Source of the DNA: a virus
Virus record (IMG/VR): IMGVR_UViG_3300008448_008955
Location: 1-64,000 of that record
DNA length: 64,000 nucleotides
Direction: 5' to 3' (one strand)
This document shows, one piece after another, positions 7,373 through 15,578 of the stretch; the stretch's first letter is position 1; each line of letters begins with the position of its first letter. The position numbers and the translations under genes were made by a program. The notes beneath the pieces are model-generated. The model saw nothing but the letters and a program-made list of their open reading frames with translations. It did not search any database and was not told where the DNA came from.

Positions 7373-8811
7373 GTGTTGGGTTTTGATTCGAGACGTTGTG
7401 CTACCTGAATTTGTTCGCTTTCGCTCAACATTTCAGGGTCGTATTCACCTGTTTCAATTTTGCTAATTAGGTGATCAATATAGGCCATATCGTAAGTATA
7501 ATTGTCGTTTTGGTTTTTGTCAACCTGTATCCATTGGTTGCCATTGAATTTATGCAATATATTGGGCACATAATCGGTGTTGATCCAAGTATCGCCTTTG
7601 TTTGGATTAGAAGGGAAAAGAGAACCAAAGCCAAACTGTGGTTTTTGCTCAAGATATTTGATCCATGGCAACTCTGTTATTGACCCACGCTCCAGCAAAG
7701 AACGCTGATGCTTCAACGTGTCAGTGGGATTTTCTTGTTTCCAACGACTCATTGCCAGTTTCATGTCTGAATCTTCTTCGTCATCTATGTTGTATGACAA
7801 CTCAGGTTCCTCAATCAATGGTTCAGGTTTGTGGACTATGGGCTTGAGATCCTTGAAATGAGCAAATCCCTGAGTAAGATAAGGATGTTGCTCTAGTATG
7901 GATTTTTCTGGTTCTGGTTTGTCAGGCGACGGGAACATCCAGCCGGTGGGATGTGGGTCTTGAATAACTGGTTTATCTGCAACAGGCTCTACTTCTGGTT
8001 CAGGATCTGATTCAGATTTTTGTCCAGGCGCTAGACCAAGACGTTCAAACACTCGCTGTCGTTCCCACTTTAAACTTTCTGTAGCTGCCAACAGCATCAT
8101 GATGGCCAAGGGATCAAACACAGCAACAATCACAATGATCACCCAGGTCACTGCTTTTTCCAGCAGATTAGCATCTGGGTTGTCCCCGTAGATCAACTTG
8201 GCAATGTATTTGATAGGGCCTACTTCGGCTTCAACTTTACGTACCTCAGCGGCAATAGGCGCTCGCTCTTCATTAAGCTGACTAATTGTTTTCTGTTCGG
8301 CTGCAATCTCGGATTGAAGTCTAACACGTTCTTTGGCTTGCGTTCTGCGGACCGCCACTGCTTTGTCGGCACCCGTTTCCGTAGTACTGCGACCCATAAT
8401 CTGGTCGACAGCTTCATCCATTTGTTTAAGAGCTTTGCGGTTTGCATCTATATTGTCCTTTGCTGTCTTAATCTTTTCGTCGTACACTGCAACCTTGGCC
8501 TGCACGTCTCCGCCCACTAGGCTTTGGTCGCTGTGTGCTTTCGACAAGAAACCAAAAATGCCCATTGACGTGATCAGCATCAGCACAGCCACGGCAGGCA
8601 CCAAGTAAGCTTTCATCAAGAATCGGCACTGTCGCCAGTATTCGTGCAGCCACAATGTGACCACAACCTTGCCCACCTCCAATATGCCGCCCATCACAAT
8701 AATAGGGATTACAGCCGCGGCAAAAATTGCAGTGAGACCTGCAATGCTGTAATAGGCGGCAATGACTGACAAACTCAGTGCTACTGCCAGTGTAACGTAG
8801 CTGAGAAACAT
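7369..8811 (-). CDS. Membrane-anchored coiled-coil protein
   Basis: Predicted 480 aa from the ATG at 8811; a TTG at 8835 would overlap the upstream gene and is less likely. Two hydrophobic helices near the N-terminus (SLSVIAAYYSIAGLTAIFAA and IVMGGILEVGKVVVTL) are followed by a third (AVAVLMLITSMGIFGFL). A long coiled coil rich in A, K, Q, R and E comes next, then a further helix pair (VTWVIIVIVAVF, PLAIMMLLAAT). The C-terminal half is charged and proline-rich and probably cytoplasmic. Similar proteins occur in large aquatic phages without known role. It is coupled to clpX by an ATGA overlap, hinting at envelope or proteolysis-related host takeover. Confidence 0.75.
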   Translation of the reverse strand: MFLSYVTLAVALSLSVIAAYYSIAGLTAIFAAAVIPIIVMGGILEVGKVVVTLWLHEYWRQCRFLMKAYLVPAVAVLMLITSMGIFGFLSKAHSDQSLVGGDVQAKVAVYDEKIKTAKDNIDANRKALKQMDEAVDQIMGRSTTETGADKAVAVRRTQAKERVRLQSEIAAEQKTISQLNEERAPIAAEVRKVEAEVGPIKYIAKLIYGDNPDANLLEKAVTWVIIVIVAVFDPLAIMMLLAATESLKWERQRVFERLGLAPGQKSESDPEPEVEPVADKPVIQDPHPTGWMFPSPDKPEPEKSILEQHPYLTQGFAHFKDLKPIVHKPEPLIEEPELSYNIDDEEDSDMKLAMSRWKQENPTDTLKHQRSLLERGSITELPWIKYLEQKPQFGFGSLFPSNPNKGDTWINTDYVPNILHKFNGNQWIQVDKNQNDNYTYDMAYIDHLISKIETGEYDPEMLSESEQIQVAQRLESKPNT

Positions 8812-8815
8812 AAGA

Positions 8816-9136
8816 TTATTTATTGGTGGCACCAACTACCCTAACGGCTAATTTTACACTGATCCAACTGGCAAAGCTAGCGTCAGGAACATCAAACCAT
8901 ACATTGATCTTCTTGCGCTCCCAGTTGTTTTCAAGTTTGCGTTTTATACGACTTTGGCCAGACCAATTGCCGTGGCCAAAAACTCGTTGTGCTTCGCGGA
9001 TGATAGAGTACCACTGTTTTGCACTCTCTAATTCAACCACGATGCGGCATAGGTGCATAGCGTCGGTCGTTGTTTTAAGCGGGTCAAGAGACTGCAACGT
9101 GCTATTGCTAGCAGAGGTTTCAATATTAACAGACAT
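8816..9136 (-). CDS. Small hypothetical protein
   Basis: Predicted 106 aa, ATG at 9136 with AAAGGAC upstream. The middle has RVFGHGNWSGQSRIKRKLEN and then WERKKINVWFDVPDASFASW, suggesting an alpha/beta fold with a basic face. No family recognised. It ends in AATAAATAA just before the ATG of the membrane protein at 8811. Its 5' side is the structured non-coding gap 9137-9361. Confidence 0.6.
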   Translation of the reverse strand: MSVNIETSASNSTLQSLDPLKTTTDAMHLCRIVVELESAKQWYSIIREAQRVFGHGNWSGQSRIKRKLENNWERKKINVWFDVPDASFASWISVKLAVRVVGATNK

Positions 9137-9361
9137 AAAGTCCTTTCACTGTTGGTTCCTACTGGGCTTACACTCGGGTACCAGCCGAGTTTTGACTTGC
9201 GTCTAGGACAGTGCCACACCTCGTGGACTTACGCTGAAGAGCCACGGTGCATGTAAGGATCGATTCAAAGAGCTCACCCCCACAACCGTTCAGCCGCACA
9301 CCATATCCTGGCCAGGTCCGACACTATGCAATAAACATTTTACAGAAATAGTCGATGATTG
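9137..9361 (-). other. Structured non-coding gap, possible RNA element or long 5' leader
   Basis: About 225 bases without an ORF of useful length on either strand, in a region where genes normally abut. It contains several potential stems: ACTCGG/CCGAGT around a 7-base loop (9172-9190), CCAC/GTGG (9214-9226), CTTAC/GTAAG (9228-9257), the palindrome CCTGGCCAGG (9307-9316), and a closing CACTGT/ACAGTG pair (9148-9153 with 9207-9212). Read on the minus strand it would be the leader of the 9136 gene. The 7-base-loop stem resembles a tRNA anticodon arm, but no T-arm (TTCRA) fits. It could be a structured leader or a small RNA. Confidence 0.35.
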
Positions 9362-10270
9362 TCAAGAAAATTCTGCAACAATTTGATCTAATTCTTCTAT
9401 CAAGAAGTGGTCATCGGGATTGTAAGCAACTCCTTGCCAACGCTTGACCTTGATTGGTTCTTCGGGTTTCCAATCATTATACCAATATTCACCGTTCCAG
9501 CCGGCGTGGTATTCATGACCAGTTTGAGTCTCAACGTTGTATTTGCCCTCACGCACAGGTTTGACTTTTGAAGGGAACCAATCAGTCAATTTGTACTTGA
9601 TGTCGTCCATGTCGCGGTAGCGTTCGTATCCTGAGCCTTTGCTGGAGCCAGCAATGTAGAACGCATGATCAGAACCTTTGCCATTGGTATCGCCACCGTA
9701 GTTGTCCAGTTCCTGATCATCGTATTCCACGCCAACTACAATTTCGTTTGCGTCAAAATCACAAAGGTTCAACAACAGTTTTTCGGGGTCAAAAGGTTCT
9801 GTGAGTTCAATATCGGCTTCAAAAAAAGTACCCTTGTCGGATGTATAGCCAAAATACACAACAGTGCCAGGTGGTTGACTGTCAATCCAGACTTCTTCAA
9901 ATGTGCTGAGTTGCACATCACACCCATCTAGGCCAGACAGATCTCGTTCGTAGACCACAGTACCATTTTCGTCAAGAACCTGCATGGTGCCTGCGTTACG
10001 GTCAACACCACTAACATGTCCAACGTCGTCGCAGTCATAGTATGATCCTGGTTCAAATGGTCGCATGTCTTCAGGAACATCATCAAACTCATCTCCACCC
10101 CAGGCATAGTCGGGTACACTGAGTCTGTGTTCTCTAAAGTAGTCGTAGATTTCACGTGACACCGTGCCCATCACATACTCACCACCATAGCCCCACAGTT
10201 GGATTTTGTAGGTGCGTGGAGTGAATTTCAAATGTGCAATGAGCTTTTCTTGTTCTTCAATTGTGGCCAT
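9362..10270 (-). CDS. Acidic hypothetical protein
   Basis: Predicted 302 aa, ATG at 10270 with AAAGGAAAAAG upstream. It is strongly acidic and rich in Y, W, G and D (for example YAWGGDEFDDVPEDMRPFEP), with strand-like repeats in the middle (GTMQVLDENGTVVYERDL). No catalytic motif or membrane segment is seen. It overlaps the upstream gene by 14 bases. Position in the early operon after the 13941 promoter suggests an early host-interaction or DNA-mimic-type role, but that is speculation. Confidence 0.6.
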   Translation of the reverse strand: MATIEEQEKLIAHLKFTPRTYKIQLWGYGGEYVMGTVSREIYDYFREHRLSVPDYAWGGDEFDDVPEDMRPFEPGSYYDCDDVGHVSGVDRNAGTMQVLDENGTVVYERDLSGLDGCDVQLSTFEEVWIDSQPPGTVVYFGYTSDKGTFFEADIELTEPFDPEKLLLNLCDFDANEIVVGVEYDDQELDNYGGDTNGKGSDHAFYIAGSSKGSGYERYRDMDDIKYKLTDWFPSKVKPVREGKYNVETQTGHEYHAGWNGEYWYNDWKPEEPIKVKRWQGVAYNPDDHFLIEELDQIVAEFS

Positions 10271-10724
10271 TATCTTTTTCCTTTACAAGTTTGCATACCA
10301 GCTGAAACTGTTCGTAGGCGTCACGAACAGCAGGGTGTGTCATGAGTTTATCTGCTTCGGCCTGCATGGCCTGCACCCCAGCTTCGGCACAGTCGCGCAC
10401 ACTGAGCCCATACAAGGTGCATAGTTCATCGCCCATTTCTTTGGCTAACTTGCGCCATGATTTTTGTTGTGCTTCTGTGATTGGGGTTTTCTGAGGACGT
10501 AGTTCTGCGGCTTTGTTGATAGCACGACAAATAGCATCTTCTGCGTAACGCCCTGCGGCAATCATAGGAGCAAGTGCTGGGTCAATGTTAAACCTACGAC
10601 TAATCCCACCAGGATACACCATCACAAGGTGATTGCCTTTGTGAAAACTGTCCATGAGATCACTGTCGTATTCTGCCACAGGTCTGTACCTGCGACCTTC
10701 TTTAGTGTAGTAAATTTTTTTCAT
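10257..10724 (-). CDS. Hypothetical protein with PAVRDAYEQFQ C-terminal motif
   Basis: Predicted 155 aa from the ATG at 10724, which overlaps the upstream stop as TAATG; the longer ORF to 10748 would start inside the neighbour. The C-terminal PAVRDAYEQFQLVCKL resembles PAVKEAWDQFQMLAGL in the protein at 11032-11457. Similar tails occur in many small phage early proteins. The N-terminus has KKIYYTKEGRRYRPVAEYDS. Function unknown. Confidence 0.6.
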   Translation of the reverse strand: MKKIYYTKEGRRYRPVAEYDSDLMDSFHKGNHLVMVYPGGISRRFNIDPALAPMIAAGRYAEDAICRAINKAAELRPQKTPITEAQQKSWRKLAKEMGDELCTLYGLSVRDCAEAGVQAMQAEADKLMTHPAVRDAYEQFQLVCKLVKEKDNGHN

Positions 10725-11035
10725 TACAACCATGCATGGCATGACCATGTATTAAGATATCGCATACTGCCGTTAAATGTACCAAAATGTTTTTTGTGAA
10801 AGTTATCATACGCCTTCTGCCATTTCTTTTGAATAGGCTCAGGACTGTGACAAGCAAGATAGTGCAAGCGACCAAACTGTCGGAAGACTATCTTCCGGTT
10901 GATCCTATATCCTACAGGATACCATTCTACACGGCTCTGCCAGTTGTAGTTGTCAGTGTGACCATACAGTCTACGCATCTTCATGATGCGTTTGGTATTC
11001 ATGCTAGAACTAGGACGAAACTTATTTGCGTTCAT
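10724..11035 (-). CDS. Small basic hypothetical protein
   Basis: Predicted 103 aa. Very basic and aromatic (WQSRVEWYPVGYRINRKIVF, then KKWQKAYDNFHKKHFGTF), a composition common in small early phage proteins that bind nucleic acids or RNA polymerase. No family recognised. It overlaps genes on both sides by 1-4 bases and is translationally coupled. Confidence 0.55.
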   Translation of the reverse strand: MNANKFRPSSSMNTKRIMKMRRLYGHTDNYNWQSRVEWYPVGYRINRKIVFRQFGRLHYLACHSPEPIQKKWQKAYDNFHKKHFGTFNGSMRYLNTWSCHAWL

Positions 11036-11457
11036 TGGTAGTTCTTGTCCAATTTGGTGTTGGTGAGACCAGCCAGCATTTGAAATTGATCCCAGGCTTC
11101 TTTTACAGCTGGACGAGTTTCTAGTTCTGAATCCGGCAACACAGTTTCCAACCAGATTTCGCGACGGCGTGGTGGATGAAACCCAAACTTGCGAGGCTGG
11201 TGCAGTTTGCCTGATTCCCAGAGTTCAATGCTGACTTCACGAAAACGAGCTTCGTCTGTGTAGCCGTCCCATTCAGGAGTACTCCACCCACCACCTAGAT
11301 TCTGGCCACCACCGTAGCCTTGCCAGATGCTGGTCCATTGTTCGTCAATGCGTGGATCAAAGTCAGTGCGAGTGATCAACACCAACACATCGCGAATGTC
11401 AACTGTGCCGTCCACGATGTCACGCACACATCGACTGTAGCTGAGTCCAATTTTCAT
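11032..11457 (-). CDS. Conserved early phage hypothetical protein
   Basis: Predicted 141 aa, ATG at 11457 with GGAG upstream. The N-terminus MKIGLSYSRCVRDIVDG followed by DVLVLITRTDFDP is a pattern I associate with hypothetical proteins of T4-like phages. The C-terminal PAVKEAWDQFQ tail matches the protein at 10257-10724. No catalytic residues recognised. Confidence 0.6.
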   Translation of the reverse strand: MKIGLSYSRCVRDIVDGTVDIRDVLVLITRTDFDPRIDEQWTSIWQGYGGGQNLGGGWSTPEWDGYTDEARFREVSIELWESGKLHQPRKFGFHPPRRREIWLETVLPDSELETRPAVKEAWDQFQMLAGLTNTKLDKNYQ

Positions 11458-11459
11458 TG

Positions 11460-11690
11460 TTATTCTCCAAAATACTTGATCACAGCATCCAGGTGATGGA
11501 CCATGATTTCGTTTATGCTCACATCTTCAGGGTGCATCCACACGCCGCTAGGATTGGCGTCGGTCCGAGGATTCTTTTTCCACTCCTTGAGTTCTTTCTT
11601 GAGATAGGTTCTCTGCTCTTTGAGTGTGAGCACAGTGATTCGATCAGCGGCTTCGCCGTCCAGTGTGATAGGTCCAATTCGTTTGCTCAT
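11460..11690 (-). CDS. Small hypothetical protein
   Basis: Predicted 76 aa, ATG at 11690 after GGAGAAAAATT. It is helical and highly charged (TLKEQRTYLKKELKEWKKNP). It overlaps the end of the ligase gene by 4 bases, so it is co-translated with it. Function unknown. Confidence 0.6.
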   Translation of the reverse strand: MSKRIGPITLDGEAADRITVLTLKEQRTYLKKELKEWKKNPRTDANPSGVWMHPEDVSINEIMVHHLDAVIKYFGE

Positions 11691-13057
11691 AATTTTTCTC
11701 CTGGTTCAAAGCCACGGAATCGTTTGTGACGGGGGAATCTCAGTGAGTATGTTCCGTCTTGGTTTTGCGTAACTGCGTCAGCTTCAACTTCACCAATGAC
11801 GCCAAGTAGGCGATCCCGTGCGGCCCAAAACTCATCACGATCGCTATCGCTATAGCCAGTACCAACATTAACCCGAATATTTCTGTCATTGTCAACTCCT
11901 TCGTAAATTATAGCACCTAACCGGCCTGCATTGCGACCAGTTCCTTCTTCAAAACCCACAATGGTCAAGTCCACTGTGATAGTAGGCTTCCATTTCATCC
12001 AAGAATCTGAACGCTTGCAGATGTAAGGTGCACCGAGCTCCTTGATCATAATGCCTTCGTAACCTTGTTCCACACTGGCTTCGGCAAAGCGGCGCATGAC
12101 GTCATGACCTTCTGCTGTGTCCAAATCCACATTCATGCCGGGCATGATCTGCACACAACCGTCCTCGGGCAGGGTGGATTTGGCACTTTCAAGCCACTCC
12201 AAGCGAGCCTGCTGTTTTACATTCCAGTGTCCTTCTTCCAACGCATCCAAGGGCAAGATATCAAATACATGATAAACCATGCCATCTGTCTTGGCATCGC
12301 TTTTGCGGTGTGCCTGCTTCATGAGCTTTTGAAAGCTTTCGCCCACAATCTCACCATCCAGCACAAAGTTGCCGCCGGTGCCACGACCATATTGGAATGC
12401 CTTGCGAGCATCTTCTACAGCTTCGGCAATCTGCGGAAAGTTTTCAAAGATCTTGCCGTTGCGACTGTACAGTGTGCAAGTGGCACCCTGTACCACAGCA
12501 ATCACACGCACACCATCCAGTTTGACTTCCAGGCGCTTGATACCTTTGAGCTTTTGCTGTTGATCTGAACTGTCCTGTGCTAACTGACAAGTAAACACAG
12601 GAATCTTCCAGTCAGTTTTGCCCAGTACTTTGTTCAAGGTCTTTTCTGAGATGCCGCAACGCAGATCTTTGATGATCACACGACGAGCAAGGCCGTTCCA
12701 TTCTTCACTGTCGAACTGCTCTGACATTTCCTTGATAGCGTCACGAGCACGACCGCCAGTGATACCACGTGTTCGCAGATCTTCCAACATGGCCCAAAAA
12801 CGAGTCCAAGGATTGGCACGACCTTCAAGGCCTTGAGTTTCTGGCACTTGCCGAACCCCAAACACATAGAACGGATTGTAAGCCTGGTAACAGTTGAAAA
12901 GAAAACACTGGGCGTCTGCTGAACCCAGCTTGGCCGCTATGAGTGCTTTTTCAATTACTGATTCTTTGTGGAGCCGGCTGTCAGAGCTTTCTAAGTCGCG
13001 AATCCAACCTGCGGCCATTGCCCCATCAAACCTTTCGTTGCTGTAATCTACTGTCAT
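11687..13057 (-). CDS. ATP-dependent DNA ligase (T4 gp30-type)
   Basis: Predicted 456 aa, near the T4 ligase length (487). Motif I is EVKLDGVR, with Lys179 as the AMP acceptor. Motif III is FVLDGEIVGE, motif IV is EGIMIKEL and motif V is WMKWKPT. The N-terminal DNA-binding part has RVIIKDLRCGISEKTLNKVLG and the C-terminal OB part contains TIVGFEEGTGRN. It seals nicks during replication and recombination. AAGG lies before the ATG at 13057. The gene sits in the early operon behind the 13941-13969 promoter. Confidence 0.96.
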   Translation of the reverse strand: MTVDYSNERFDGAMAAGWIRDLESSDSRLHKESVIEKALIAAKLGSADAQCFLFNCYQAYNPFYVFGVRQVPETQGLEGRANPWTRFWAMLEDLRTRGITGGRARDAIKEMSEQFDSEEWNGLARRVIIKDLRCGISEKTLNKVLGKTDWKIPVFTCQLAQDSSDQQQKLKGIKRLEVKLDGVRVIAVVQGATCTLYSRNGKIFENFPQIAEAVEDARKAFQYGRGTGGNFVLDGEIVGESFQKLMKQAHRKSDAKTDGMVYHVFDILPLDALEEGHWNVKQQARLEWLESAKSTLPEDGCVQIMPGMNVDLDTAEGHDVMRRFAEASVEQGYEGIMIKELGAPYICKRSDSWMKWKPTITVDLTIVGFEEGTGRNAGRLGAIIYEGVDNDRNIRVNVGTGYSDSDRDEFWAARDRLLGVIGEVEADAVTQNQDGTYSLRFPRHKRFRGFEPGEKL

Positions 13058-13067
13058 ATTTAAGACC

Positions 13068-13481
13068 TTACCATGAGCTATTATAAAACACTTTTAGACC
13101 CAAGAACAATTCTGCTCGGGCATTTTTAATAAATTCAAGATCATGATCGTAGTAGTGCTGATCTGAGTCGTTGCCAAAAAAGAATCCAGCTGTCGAAGGC
13201 AGTTGGCGCTTCTTAATTGTGTGCTCTAGCTGATCTAAATCTTCAGCAGTGAGTTCGAGTTCAATGCCGTTGAAAGTATCATACTCTAAATTTTTTTGTT
13301 CTGCGAGCTTTTCCATCCAGCCATGCAGGTTAGGATGTTTACGCCAGTAAGCAATCTCACGTGGCTTGGTCACTGTGTTGTTTTCGAATTCGCGAGTTGT
13401 TTCGTTAAACTCAGCGCCTTCGTAGTATTCCTCTTGTTGACCTGCCCTAGTGGCCACATAAGCATACATGTCGAGACCCAT
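13068..13481 (-). CDS. MGLDMYxY-family conserved hypothetical protein
   Basis: Predicted 137 aa. The start MGLDMYAYV followed by EIAYWRKHPNLHGWMEKL is typical of a widespread family of phage and bacterial proteins of unknown function. Residues AGFFFGNDSDQHYYDHDLEF are also characteristic. The ATG overlaps the stop of a 52-aa gene as TAATG, and AAGGAG lies inside that upstream gene. Confidence 0.75.
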   Translation of the reverse strand: MGLDMYAYVATRAGQQEEYYEGAEFNETTREFENNTVTKPREIAYWRKHPNLHGWMEKLAEQKNLEYDTFNGIELELTAEDLDQLEHTIKKRQLPSTAGFFFGNDSDQHYYDHDLEFIKNARAELFLGLKVFYNSSW

Positions 13482-13639
13482 TATTTTTCTCCTTGTTGAT
13501 GCCGGTACTCACGCTTGAGCCACCAGCGATATCGTTGAAAGTAAACTTGCATTGGATAGGTAGGCAAACTACCTGTCCATTCTTCTATTTCCAAACAGTG
13601 GCTATACCACTGTTGTTGCAACCAAGTCCGAAATGTCAT
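13481..13639 (-). CDS. 52-aa protein with RYRWWLKREYR signature
   Basis: A small gene easily missed. Its ATG at 13639 overlaps the upstream stop as ATGA and its TAA overlaps the next ATG, so it is coupled on both sides. The product starts MTFRTWLQQQWYSHC and ends YFQRYRWWLKREYRHQQGEK. The aromatic-basic tail resembles short conserved proteins of T4-like phages. Its last codons encode the AAGGAG ribosome site of the following gene. Function unknown. Confidence 0.8.
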   Translation of the reverse strand: MTFRTWLQQQWYSHCLEIEEWTGSLPTYPMQVYFQRYRWWLKREYRHQQGEK

Positions 13640-13908
13640 GCCGCCTCCAACATGTTAGCAGGCACATTGAACACGCCACCGGGGGTGTTGACCAGGATAT
13701 ACTTGATCTTGACTTTGCGTACAGTGCCAACATAGGTCAGACCGTTGCGGTTGCTGGTAAACTTCACAGAGTCTCCAAGTTGGAATGCTCGTTTGTTTTG
13801 TTTGGTCAGTTGCGAACGGGCAAACTTCACAGCATCGATCACACTCGACAACTCAGTGTTGGTCAATTTACCAAACATGATAGCAGAATTGATTGCGTTG
13901 ACGTCCAT
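13636..13908 (-). CDS. SH3/KOW-like small protein
   Basis: Predicted 90 aa, ATG at 13908 after AGGAG. It has an N-terminal helix (TNTELSSVIDAVKFARSQL), then a beta-barrel-like segment: FQLGDSVKFTSN, YVGTVRKVKIKYILV and GVFNVPANMLEAA. The pattern GDxVxF...G.V.KV...V.V.G....VP is typical of SH3-like domains in small phage early proteins. It is the first gene after the strong early promoter at 13941-13969. Confidence 0.65.
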   Translation of the reverse strand: MDVNAINSAIMFGKLTNTELSSVIDAVKFARSQLTKQNKRAFQLGDSVKFTSNRNGLTYVGTVRKVKIKYILVNTPGGVFNVPANMLEAA

Positions 13909-13940
13909 TTTGGGCTCCTGTTTTGTTACGCTATGTCATT

Positions 13941-13969
13941 ATTATAGCAAAACGGGAATATTCAGTCAA
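13941..13969 (-). promoter_or_regulatory. Strong early sigma70 promoter (cassette copy 1)
   Basis: On the minus strand TTGACT (13964-13969), a 17-base spacer containing AATATTCCCGTTTTGC, and TATAAT (13941-13946). The spacer and flanks closely match four promoters at 50309, 50757, 51002 and 51319. It drives the operon from 13908 leftwards. Confidence 0.88.
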
Positions 13970-13980
13970 CCGTGCAAAAG

Positions 13981-13996
13981 TAGTACTAAAGTACTA
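13981..13996 (-). terminator. Weak terminator after virion gene 13998-15578
   Basis: On the minus strand TAGTAC-TTTA-GTACTA forms a 6-bp stem followed by CTTTTG. It lies immediately after the stop codon at 13998 and just upstream of the early promoter, a sensible boundary between the virion unit and the early operon. The stem is short, so efficiency is uncertain. Confidence 0.4.
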
Positions 13997-13997
13997 G

Positions 13998-15578
13998 TTA
14001 AATGGGTATTGTTTTGAAAGTAGTGCTGACAACTTCGCCCGATGCATAGCGAACAGACAGCTTATTTGAATCACTGATAGGAGGAGATACCAGCGACGAG
14101 TATACTCGATATCCGTTGGCGTCAAAGGTGCCCGAACCTGTGGGCCAGGTGCTGGTCCAACTGGTGCTCCAAGTAAATTCTGTGCTGGGCGGTCCTCTAA
14201 AGGTCACAGTTACCGGGGTTCCGTACACAGTTTCGTTCACGCTGTTGAACCATCCGTCCTGTGTTACCGTAGCAGTCTTTGGATAGTTAGTAGCAACAAT
14301 TTCTAAATTTATAGAGTCAGACCTGGTAGGGCCACCGGGCTGGCTAGCAGTCATAGTCAATAAAACAACACCCAAGTTGGGAATCAGCCATCCTGGTACT
14401 TGAATTTGAACGCCGTTGCCATTGTTTAGGTCAATGCCAGGAAGTGTGACATAACTGCCTGCTGAAGTAGACAATGTGACTCGAGTGTTTGCGTCTGATG
14501 GCTGAACCACAGCATTGATCCAGAACGAAGAATTTTGAATCAACGTAGTCGACACATTGCCGGGCTGTTGAGTCGATGCCTGTTGCTCATAAACTTGTGC
14601 TATTCGTACCACAGCAGGTGCAGACAAGGATGTACTGGTAGAGGTTGGCGGCACCAATGGATTGAGCTGTTGCGATTCCACCAACTGTCTTGCTTCTGCT
14701 ACAGTGTACGAAACGCTAAAAGGATTTGATGTGGTTTGATATTTAGGCAACGGTAACGTCACACTGGGTTGACCCAGATCAGACACTGCACTGGGAGGAG
14801 GCAATACACTGGTCTGCAAAATTGGTGTGCCTGTACTGCTCGGCAATCCAGGCCAGTCGTTAGACACACTGAATCCTCCCACTGGAATTCCAGCTTCGTT
14901 GAGTGTTGATTGATTCTTACCTTCACGAATAGCACCTACCACAGCCTGTCCTGCCTGAGTGCTAGTGTTGGCAATTTTCAACATGTAGTCATACTGCCCG
15001 CTGGGTGTGTTATAGTTGCCCACTTGAGCCAAGGTAGACACCAAACTGTAAACTGCTGACGGACTTCCAGCAGCCTCTGCATCGTAGTTAATGCCAGCAG
15101 CGTTTTGAAAATTTGCTTCTGATACGATTCTTTGGCAAACAGCATTGAAATTTTCATTCATTACTGTGGTCTGAACAGGATAGGTTGCTATCAGCGCAAC
15201 AATTTCAGCATTGGCAGCTGGAATCAAACCTGTTGTAAAAGCAGTGTCAGCATCAGCATAGGTTCCGGCTGCAGGACCCGAAGGTATCACAATAGGTCCG
15301 CCCACTGGTCCAAATGTGCCTTGCACACAGGCCTTCATGTTATCATACACAGCTTTTAGATTGAGCAAAGTTATGCTGTTAAGAGCACTGGTAGCTTGAT
15401 TCAACGCATTAGTAGCTACCGCACCGCTGGCAATGCCAATAATGTCTGTTACAGTAGGGACACCAAAGTCACCTGATCCAGTGGCTACATTGGCACGAAT
15501 GTAGGAATTCACCGCTGTGGGCACAGGCGCAGCTAAATTTTCAATTAAATTTAACCCTTTGAGTGTGTCTATGCTCAT
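13998..15578 (-). CDS. Large virion-associated structural protein
   Basis: Predicted 526 aa. No signal peptide or enzymatic motif. The N-terminal 200 residues are Ala/Gly/Thr-rich and helical; the C-terminal 250 residues are Ser/Thr/Pro-rich and strand-rich (Ig- or tail-fibre-like), with FWINAVVQPSDANTRVTLST and VTFRGPPSTEFTW. It is coupled (4-base overlap) to the 386-aa gene and followed upstream by the PAAR gene, placing it among tail or baseplate components. Exact T4 counterpart not recognised. Confidence 0.6.
   Translation of the reverse strand: MSIDTLKGLNLIENLAAPVPTAVNSYIRANVATGSGDFGVPTVTDIIGIASGAVATNALNQATSALNSITLLNLKAVYDNMKACVQGTFGPVGGPIVIPSGPAAGTYADADTAFTTGLIPAANAEIVALIATYPVQTTVMNENFNAVCQRIVSEANFQNAAGINYDAEAAGSPSAVYSLVSTLAQVGNYNTPSGQYDYMLKIANTSTQAGQAVVGAIREGKNQSTLNEAGIPVGGFSVSNDWPGLPSSTGTPILQTSVLPPPSAVSDLGQPSVTLPLPKYQTTSNPFSVSYTVAEARQLVESQQLNPLVPPTSTSTSLSAPAVVRIAQVYEQQASTQQPGNVSTTLIQNSSFWINAVVQPSDANTRVTLSTSAGSYVTLPGIDLNNGNGVQIQVPGWLIPNLGVVLLTMTASQPGGPTRSDSINLEIVATNYPKTATVTQDGWFNSVNETVYGTPVTVTFRGPPSTEFTWSTSWTSTWPTGSGTFDANGYRVYSSLVSPPISDSNKLSVRYASGEVVSTTFKTIPI

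Noticed and set aside
9172-9190. tRNA-Thr(GGT)-like anticodon arm
   Set aside because: Stem and loop fit, but no acceptor pairing, D-arm or TTCRA T-loop could be found around it; reported only as part of a structured gap.
12065-12568. 167-aa plus-strand ORF
   Set aside because: Antisense to the ligase core with no start signals; a shadow frame.
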